Shown here piece by piece: positions 16,859 to 21,783 of a stretch of DNA of 21,783 bases. The stretch's first letter is position 1, and every line of letters begins with the position of its first letter. Position numbers and translations under genes: made by a program. The DNA comes from an uncultured Campylobacter sp. (GTDB lineage: Bacteria > Campylobacterota > Campylobacteria > Campylobacterales > Campylobacteraceae): NCBI RefSeq assembly GCF_937981295.1, contig NZ_CALJPC010000081.1, positions 1 to 21,783 of the forward strand, read 5' to 3'. The notes below the pieces were generated by a model. The model was not told the DNA's origin. It did no database searches and worked only from the letters and a program-made list of their open reading frames with translations.

Positions 16859-17365
16859 AGTAATTTTCGCAACATCTCGGGCGAGTAAAATTTTAAATTT
16901 ATACGTTGGCGGCACAGCGTAGGAGAGTAAATTTGAGTAATAGCTAGCGACGTCGCGCGGGCGAGCAAATTTGAGTGGTCTGTCCGTCCGGGTGGTTTGC
17001 GGCCTGCCCACGTCGGATAAAATTTAAGGCGTTAGCGGAATTTTATACGCTCGTAAAATTTCACGCTCCCGTGCGTAGCGTTTGAAGGCGGCGCGGAATC
17101 GTAAGTATTTGCAGGCGGCAAAACTGTGGGTAAATTTTAAAAAATTCGCAAGTCGAGGGCAAAATTTAGAGCGCGCGGCTACCTGCCATAGACTACGCTT
17201 AGCAGTTATCGGTTGTTGTCAAATGCTTGAGCTTTGCCGTCTAGCGGTCAAATTTTGCCGCTCGCGAGGTTAAGTTTATTCGGTTCGGATGAAATTTAAG
17301 AAGTGCGAGCTGTTGGCGGTAGCGCAAAATTTAACCCGTCTGCATAAAATTTTAAGGAGCGCACG
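16859..17365. other. Non-coding spacer rich in AAATTT
   Basis: No credible gene. GAGTAAATTTGAGT and GAGCAAATTTGAGT (about 16925 and 16963) are near-copies. Counting by eye, about 14 RAATTY sites (mostly AAATTT) lie between 16834 and 17365. No clear terminator for the flotillin gene was found. The last part carries the AAGGAG site for the gene at 17366. Confidence 0.45.
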
Positions 17366-18049
17366 ATGGCAAACGCCGTAAATTCCGCGCAGTACCAAGC
17401 GCGCATCAAACAGGCGGAAACTCTTTTCGAGGGGCGAAATTTTACCCGGCGCCAAACGATAAATTTAAGCGGCGGATATGAGATCGTAAAAGACGCATAT
17501 AGGCTCGGCGCGACAAGCTTTAGCGGCGGCGAATACACGCTGTTTGATACTCACAAAACGCAGATAAAAAGCTGGCGCTGCATAGACGATAGGGCGGAAT
17601 TTTTTAGCCTGATCCGCCACGCAGACGGCAAATTTTACCTCGTTTTTCGCCAGGACTTATACGGCTACAGCGTGCTTGATCTAGCCTCAGCGCAGATTAT
17701 GCGCTTCGTGCCGGACGCCTGGCTAGACGGCAAGGAGAGCTTCATTTGGGATGGCGTGCACTATCTGCGGGGTTGGGACGCGCTGGCTGTGGACGGCTGC
17801 TACTGGGCGGCTCCAAACGGCGTGCATTTGGTGAGCTTTGCCGAGCCGATGAGCGAAGAGCAGAGATATGTAGACGTTTTAGACTGCATGCAGGGCGGTT
17901 ACGACATCTATGAGCAGGCTGATTTCGCGGGCTTTGAGGGTAATAAACTGAGCCTGAAATGCTTTCGCGCGGATACCTTGCGATATGAAAACGTAAAAAT
18001 TTCGCGCGAGCAATACCGCGAATGGATGCGCGAAGCAAAACGACTATAA
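17366..18049 (+). CDS. Hypothetical soluble protein, aromatic-rich
   Basis: A 227-residue protein not assigned to a family. It lacks a signal peptide or membrane segments, so it should be cytoplasmic. It looks mostly beta-stranded with many aromatic residues. Distinctive segments are FRQDLYGYSVLDL near residues 94-106, ESFIWDGVHY near 125-134, and LAVDGCYWAAPNGVHLVSFAEPM near 142-164, which read like consecutive strands of a beta-propeller or beta-sandwich. The start is supported by AAGGAG 8 bp upstream. Its codon use is like its neighbours. The next gene starts 115 bp downstream on the same strand and may be co-transcribed. No function is proposed. Confidence 0.75.
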   Translation: MANAVNSAQYQARIKQAETLFEGRNFTRRQTINLSGGYEIVKDAYRLGATSFSGGEYTLFDTHKTQIKSWRCIDDRAEFFSLIRHADGKFYLVFRQDLYGYSVLDLASAQIMRFVPDAWLDGKESFIWDGVHYLRGWDALAVDGCYWAAPNGVHLVSFAEPMSEEQRYVDVLDCMQGGYDIYEQADFAGFEGNKLSLKCFRADTLRYENVKISREQYREWMREAKRL

Positions 18050-18164
18050 GCTTTAAATTTGCTAAATTTCGCGCTTAAATTTAAAGGCTTGCAAGCGATA
18101 AAATTTAAAACAAGCCGCAAAAAGCGAAATTCAGCGAGATCAAAGGGGCTGAGAAGGAATACGG

Positions 18165-18953
18165 ATGTTTTTTGAATACATTTTAATCGGCGCCTGCGTA
18201 GGCTTTATCAGCGGATTTTTCGGCATCGGCGGCGGCACGGTCGTGGTGCCCGTGATGATGCTCTTCGGCTACGATGTCAAGTACGCCATCGGCATTAGCA
18301 TCATGCAGATGATTTTTAGCTCGATCTTCGGTTCGTTCGTAAATTTTAAAAGCAAAATGCTAGACGTCGCGCCCGCGCTGGTGCTGGGGCTCGGAGGCTT
18401 TTGCGGCGCGCTTAGCAGCGGCTTTATCGTAAGCTATTTCTCCTCAAAATTTCTACTGGGCACGCTTATTTTAGTGCAGATCATAAATTTAATCAAACTC
18501 TTTAAAACCCCGACCGAGCCCGCGGGCGAGACCAACGAATCTAAAATTTTGCTCTTTATCGTGGGGCTGTTCGTCGGCGCCGTGGCGATCAGCGTGGGTA
18601 TCGGCGGCGCGGTATTCGTGATGCCTATTTTGATCAGCTTTTTAAACTACGACATCAAAAAGGCCGTCAGCACGGGGCTGTTTTTCGTGATATTTTCCTC
18701 AAGTGCGGGTTTTATTAGCCTCTCCGCGCACAGACTCGTGCACTACGAAATCGGTGCGTTACTCGGCGTCGGCTCGCTAGCGGGCGTTTATGCGGGCGTC
18801 AAAACCTCGCACAGGATCGGCAAAAAAGCTCAAAAGCGCTGGATGATCGCGCTTATCGTCACGATACTTTGTATAACGATAGATAAATTTTTAGACTTAG
18901 GACTTTTGGCGCGGCTTGGATTTTGGGTTTCGGATCTTTTGGCTAGTTTTTAA
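18165..18953 (+). CDS. TauE/SafE family sulfite/anion exporter
   Basis: A 262-residue integral membrane protein with about eight hydrophobic segments in two related halves. Each half opens with the family's glycine motif: GFISGFFGIGGGTVVVPV near residues 14-31 and GAVAISVGIGGAVFVMP near 137-153. This is the TauE/SafE (PF01925) pattern, whose members export sulfite, sulfoacetate or other organosulfur anions; the substrate here cannot be read. The Shine-Dalgarno GAAGGAA sits 6 bp ahead of the ATG. Length and topology are normal for the family. A short hairpin follows the gene at 18990-19003. Confidence 0.88.
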   Translation: MFFEYILIGACVGFISGFFGIGGGTVVVPVMMLFGYDVKYAIGISIMQMIFSSIFGSFVNFKSKMLDVAPALVLGLGGFCGALSSGFIVSYFSSKFLLGTLILVQIINLIKLFKTPTEPAGETNESKILLFIVGLFVGAVAISVGIGGAVFVMPILISFLNYDIKKAVSTGLFFVIFSSSAGFISLSAHRLVHYEIGALLGVGSLAGVYAGVKTSHRIGKKAQKRWMIALIVTILCITIDKFLDLGLLARLGFWVSDLLASF

Positions 18954-18989
18954 GATTTCTAAATTTAGTCAAACATCGGCGTTTAAAAC

Positions 18990-19003
18990 CGCTCTTTGGA
19001 GCG
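18990..19003 (+). terminator. Weak hairpin after the TauE gene
   Basis: CGCTC and GAGCG enclose a TTTG loop 37 bp after the stop codon and are followed by AAATTT. The stem is only 5 bp and the T tract is poor. Confidence 0.35.
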
Positions 19004-19171
19004 AAATTTACCGATTAAATTTGAGGACTTTAACGCAAAATAGCTTTTTGCTTGCGTATTTTTAATCACGGCTAAAATTTGGGTAGCAAAATTTTATCCT
19101 TAATTTGACGGATTTGCAGATGAAGTGAAAATTTAACTTGCTAAATCTCCAAATTTGTCCGACTTTCTACT

Positions 19172-19801
19172 TTAAATTTTACTCTCGTTTTCGGCGTTTT
19201 TAGCAAGTGCTCCTTTAAATTTGTATTTAAAATAAAACGTCCACGCAAGCGGGCAAAGGATATTTAAAACCATTGTAGTGTAATTTCCTTGCGTATTAAA
19301 AACTATCCATATCGAGGCGGAAAAACTAATCAGATAAACGACCGTGTATGCGATTGGTAGGAAACTTTTTAACTCAATCGTTATTACTAAAACATAAGCG
19401 CAAATCGCAACTAAAGATGCGATAAAAAAGCCGACGAATACCCCTTCTTTTTGGCGGTCTATATGAGCGTCAAAATAGCCGTAAATACAGCCTATAAGTA
19501 TAAAAATAGCGAGCACCAGCCAGATAAATTTGAGCCAGCGCGCAAAAGAAGCTCTAAATAGCATATAGGAGCAAAATACTAAAAAATACGCATTTACGAT
19601 AAAGTGGTAAAACATCAAAAAGAAGCCGTCGCCCAGAAAACCCCAGTCGTAACCGAGGCCAAATATTGCGTTATTTATCAGCCAAAACGCGCCGGATCTA
19701 GCCGCTAAAAACGCAGCCGTAAGTAAAATCGGATATAGCAAGACCTTGCCCGCGAAAATATCTGTGCAGACGCATCTGAAAAAATTTACGATTTTTGGCA
19801 T
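19172..19801 (-). CDS. Multi-spanning membrane protein, unknown family (paralog 1)
   Basis: A 209-residue protein with about six hydrophobic segments and a short basic tail. The start is set at ATG 19801 because TAGGAG lies 6 bp upstream; the in-frame TTG 30 bp earlier has no ribosome binding site. Two features are shared with the gene at 21213: GYDWGFLGDG (compare GYDLGIFGEF) in the first third and ILCPLAWTFYFKYKF near the end (compare ILCPLAWAFYFKYEF). The two are clear paralogs that flank the gene at 20323. No catalytic or transport signature was recognised, and no function is proposed. Confidence 0.78.
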   Translation of the reverse strand: MPKIVNFFRCVCTDIFAGKVLLYPILLTAAFLAARSGAFWLINNAIFGLGYDWGFLGDGFFLMFYHFIVNAYFLVFCSYMLFRASFARWLKFIWLVLAIFILIGCIYGYFDAHIDRQKEGVFVGFFIASLVAICAYVLVITIELKSFLPIAYTVVYLISFSASIWIVFNTQGNYTTMVLNILCPLAWTFYFKYKFKGALAKNAENESKI

Positions 19802-19980
19802 TTTGGCTCCTAGATTTGCGCTTTGATGCAAAGTAAAATTTACTCCGCTAAATTTTACGCTCGGATTTTACTGCGTTTGTTTAAATAAATTCGTCAAATT
19901 TAAAGGCGTACTAGCTTAGCGCAGCGCTGCTACGAGCGTAAATTTTACTTTGAAAATATACAGCGCGTGATGAGAGGATA
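19802..19980. other. Leader/spacer of membrane paralog 1
   Basis: Contains the Shine-Dalgarno for the minus-strand gene at about 19807-19812 and AT-rich sequence with several AAATTT motifs. No gene seen. Confidence 0.4.
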
Positions 19981-20068
19981 GTGGGGGTTCTGGGGCGGGT
20001 CTGCTTGCAGTTGCGAGGCAGTGCCGAAGCAAAGGAAGGCGACGCTTCGTAAGTAGGACCCCCCCCCA
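19981..20068 (+). other. GC-rich structured intergenic element with a C9 tract
   Basis: GGGGGTTCT (19983-19991) can pair with AGGACCCCC (20055-20063), allowing one G-U pair. It closes two inner hairpins: 20001-20021 (CTGCTTGC, loop AGTT, GCGAGGCAG with one bulged G) and 20025-20049 (CGAAGC, 13-base loop, GCTTCG). The closing strand is part of a run of nine C (20059-20067). The GC content contrasts sharply with the AT-rich spacer around it. It could be a small RNA, a leader element or a dispersed palindromic repeat; it matches no RNA family I recognise, and the strand shown is arbitrary. Confidence 0.4.
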
Positions 20069-20184
20069 AGAGAAAAGCTTAAAATTTAAGAATGTCTGAA
20101 AGCCTGAATTTGGTAGATAGCCACTCTCGCGAGTGAAATTTTAAAAATTTATTCAAATTTTGAGCTAGTTAAATTTTATAAACC

Positions 20185-20220
20185 CGGCGGCGCTGTATTT
20201 ATAAGCAAAGCTCGCCGCCG
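20185..20220. terminator. Strong inverted repeat, possible terminator
   Basis: CGGCGGCG and CGCCGCCG form a perfect 8-bp GC stem around a 20-base AT-rich loop. It lies between the structured element and the promoter of the gene at 20323. The T tract is poor on both sides, so it may instead be a protein site or RNA structure. Confidence 0.4.
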
Positions 20221-20270
20221 TTAAAGCGAAATTTCAATGGCGATTTGTCTTTCAGGTGCTCAAATTTTGA

Positions 20271-20276
20271 TAAAAT
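20271..20276 (+). promoter_or_regulatory. -10 box for the gene at 20323
   Basis: TAAAAT within TTTTGATAAAATTC. The implied start near 20283 lies downstream of an alternative upstream ATG (20245), which argues for the translation start at 20323. Confidence 0.45.
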
Positions 20277-20322
20277 TCGGCTCAGCGAAATCGGCAAAAG
20301 AGATCAAAATAAAGGAGAAAAA

Positions 20323-21132
20323 ATGGTGATAGACGGGGTGAAAATTATCGACAGCGATGATGGATGCGATATATATTTGACTATCACAGAGCGATACAAG
20401 GACGGCGAAGATGTTGAAACTATACTGCAAGATGTTTTGGCGCAGGCGGAGAATTTCTGCACTGATGAGCTTTATAGCGAGATTTATTGGACGGCTCTGG
20501 CGTATTCGCTTTGGAAGATCGGTTTTTTAAACGACGAAATCCGCGAAAAAGTCCTTGCTATCATAAAAGGCGGCGCAAGTCAGATGTGGAATAAGGTCTT
20601 TGACAGATCTCAAAAGAGCCGCCAAAAAGCGCTTGATAAATTGGCGCTTCAGCTAAAAAGCGAAAATCCAAGACCGCTTAAACGGCCCAAAATTTCGAAG
20701 CAAAAAACGCCGTATTTCGAGAAGGGCGACGTTTTGTCTATCCAGATGCAGCAGGGATACGGCGTTTGCTTTGTCTCGGCGGTAGATCAAACGCCTAGAA
20801 AGCTCGAGTATCATCTGGCCTGCACCAGACTGCTGCAAAAAGAGCCGCCCGGAATGGATGATTTTTTAAAAAGCAAGATCGCAGGCTCGAAAAACGGCGG
20901 GTTTCTTAGGACGGACTGCTGGTTTAATCATAAGGATTTAAAGGAGCTGCTGCCACATCTAAAAAAGATCGGCAAAGTAAAATTTGCCCCGTTTAAATTA
21001 GGCGAATTATCTCCCGCGAAAGAATTGGAAGATTTTTATAATAAAATTACGGCAGATCCCAAAGTATGGGGCTTTAGGCTAGTTGATACCGCTCGTTTCG
21101 TAGAGGCGGCGATCGAGGATATAAATGAATAA
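20323..21132 (+). CDS. Hypothetical two-domain protein, C-terminal half Imm26-like
   Basis: A 269-residue cytoplasmic protein. The start at ATG 20323 has AAAGGAG 6 bp upstream; an in-frame ATG 78 bp earlier lacks one and would precede the likely promoter. Residues 1-110 are an acidic, helical domain (ILQDVLAQAENFCTDELYSEIYWTAL region). A basic Pro/Lys linker (about 111-130) leads to a beta-rich domain beginning KGDVLSIQMQQGYGVCFVSAV. That opening resembles Imm26-type immunity proteins, which protect against polymorphic toxins, but the match is by eye and weak. No toxin gene is adjacent. It is flanked on both sides by paralogous membrane proteins on the opposite strand. Function otherwise unknown. 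Confidence 0.75.
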   Translation: MVIDGVKIIDSDDGCDIYLTITERYKDGEDVETILQDVLAQAENFCTDELYSEIYWTALAYSLWKIGFLNDEIREKVLAIIKGGASQMWNKVFDRSQKSRQKALDKLALQLKSENPRPLKRPKISKQKTPYFEKGDVLSIQMQQGYGVCFVSAVDQTPRKLEYHLACTRLLQKEPPGMDDFLKSKIAGSKNGGFLRTDCWFNHKDLKELLPHLKKIGKVKFAPFKLGELSPAKELEDFYNKITADPKVWGFRLVDTARFVEAAIEDINE

Positions 21133-21212
21133 AAGCGCCGCGCGGTAAATTTTAAAATTTAACCCTGGCGAAATTTTGTAAATTTAGCCCTCTGCGGTGG
21201 AATTTTGTAAAT

Positions 21213-21783
21213 TTAACTCTCCGTGCGCGCTTTGCTTTTTGAAATTTCATCGCTGCTTGCACTATTTAAAATTTCATCATTGCTTGCGGCGTCTCTCGCG
21301 AGCGATTTTTGAAATTCGTATTTGAAATAAAACGCCCACGCGAGCGGACAAAGGATTATTAAAATGACGGCTACGATGTCGGCGGCTTGCGCATGAAATA
21401 TTACAAATAAGGCACCTATGTAATTAAGAACATAAGCAAAACCCCAAAATACCACATTTGAGCAGTCGCTTGATATTTCGATCGCGACCGAATAGATGCA
21501 AATACAAATTAGCGAGGCGATCAAAAAGGCTTCAAGGACGCCTAGCTTTTGGTAGTTTACGTCCGAAGCAAAATACCCCAGCGCGCAAGACGCCAAGATT
21601 GCCGCGAGTAAAATTTTGCGTAAAATTTTAAGCGATTTGACTTCGGGCGAAGCATAGATTATATGCGCGCAAAGAGCTATAAAATAGGCACCTGCGACAA
21701 AATCAAAAAATATGTAATAAGCGAATTCTCCAAATATCCCCAAATCATAGCCGTTTCCTAAAATTTTTTCATCTATGACATAT
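21213..21783 (-). CDS. Multi-spanning membrane protein, paralog 2 (partial, N-terminus beyond right edge)
   Basis: The frame stays open to the right edge of the window. A TTG at 21743 would be a possible start, but upstream codons continue without a stop (ILGNGYDLG) and align with the interior of paralog 1 (IFGLGYDWG), so the gene is 5'-truncated here. About five hydrophobic segments are visible, then ILCPLAWAFYFKYEF as in paralog 1. The tail differs: it carries a tandem nine-residue repeat (ASNDEILNS, ASSDEISKS) encoded by a 27-bp DNA duplication, followed by a basic end. Function unknown. Confidence 0.78.
   Translation of the reverse strand, partial: YVIDEKILGNGYDLGIFGEFAYYIFFDFVAGAYFIALCAHIIYASPEVKSLKILRKILLAAILASCALGYFASDVNYQKLGVLEAFLIASLICICIYSVAIEISSDCSNVVFWGFAYVLNYIGALFVIFHAQAADIVAVILIILCPLAWAFYFKYEFQKSLARDAASNDEILNSASSDEISKSKARTES
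21234..21287. repeat. 27-bp imperfect tandem repeat in the tail of membrane paralog 2
   Basis: Two adjacent 27-bp units (21234-21260 and 21261-21287), each ending TTTCATC-x-x-TGCTTGC on the plus strand, keep the reading frame and encode the repeated nine-residue tail motif. Confidence 0.75.

Noticed and set aside
16661..17273. Short frames on both strands around and after the flotillin end
   Set aside because: No ribosome sites, low-complexity translation, and dense AAATTT content typical of spacers.
19981..20068. Signal recognition particle RNA (ffs)
   Set aside because: The size, GC-rich closing stem and a GGAAGG string suggested it, but the universal core around CAGG-TCCGGAAGGAAGCAG is absent and the predicted fold is a three-way junction rather than a single long hairpin.
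1..21783. CRISPR array, prophage or insertion sequence
   Set aside because: No regularly spaced identical repeats with unique spacers, no transposase or integrase motifs, and no terminal inverted repeats with target duplications were seen on either strand.

Overview
The window looks like a chromosomal segment from a Campylobacter of the oral or gut, higher-GC type (C. gracilis, C. showae, C. rectus or C. curvus are plausible). This placement is inferred, not searched. Reasons: GC-rich genes are separated by spacers dense in AAATTT, Shine-Dalgarno sites are of the AAGGA(G) type, -10 boxes are TATAAT-like with poor -35 boxes, and the gene content (PEB1-like binding proteins, TroA-type binding proteins, a Campylobacter-style autotransporter) fits. 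No tRNA, rRNA, CRISPR array, transposase or phage gene was seen.

Layout. Positions 1-3631 (minus) hold the first 1210 codons of a very large autotransporter adhesin; its beta-barrel lies beyond the left edge. Positions 4142-6757 (minus) hold three tandem paralogous periplasmic amino-acid-binding proteins with no permease or ATPase beside them. A small two-helix membrane protein (7169-7672, minus) diverges from a D-amino-acid aminotransferase (7756-8634, plus). The latter converges, across a bidirectional terminator, on a two-gene unit read from 10992 down to 8681: a Pif1/RecD-like helicase followed by a DUF3137 membrane protein. Divergent from the helicase, and sharing an inverted-repeat promoter region with it, is an SH3/NlpC-P60 murein endopeptidase lipoprotein (11047-12414).

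Positions 12415-15249 are a decaying locus. It contains an intact TroA-type metal/heme/cobalamin-class binding protein (14230-15249), an ICMT-family methyltransferase broken by an in-frame TGA (13284-13847), and a 76-residue remnant of a second binding protein (12983-13213). The remnant kept its signal peptide and last 14 residues but lost the middle, apparently in frame between short GCGGA repeats. The spacers here carry degenerate repeats with a CCTACTAG-like core.

The right third holds a flotillin-like SPFH protein (15409-16833), an unrecognised soluble protein (17366-18049), a TauE/SafE exporter (18165-18953), and two paralogous multi-spanning membrane proteins (19172-19801 and 21213 to beyond the right edge). 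Between these paralogs are a gene whose C-terminal half weakly resembles Imm26-type immunity proteins (20323-21132) and, upstream of it, a GC-rich intergenic element of about 88 nt. That element folds on paper into a closed three-way junction with a C9 homopolymer in its closing stem. It is the best candidate here for something undescribed.

Most genes are housekeeping or envelope functions rather than one pathway. The common theme is the cell envelope: adhesin, periplasmic binding proteins, murein hydrolase, flotillin and exporters.
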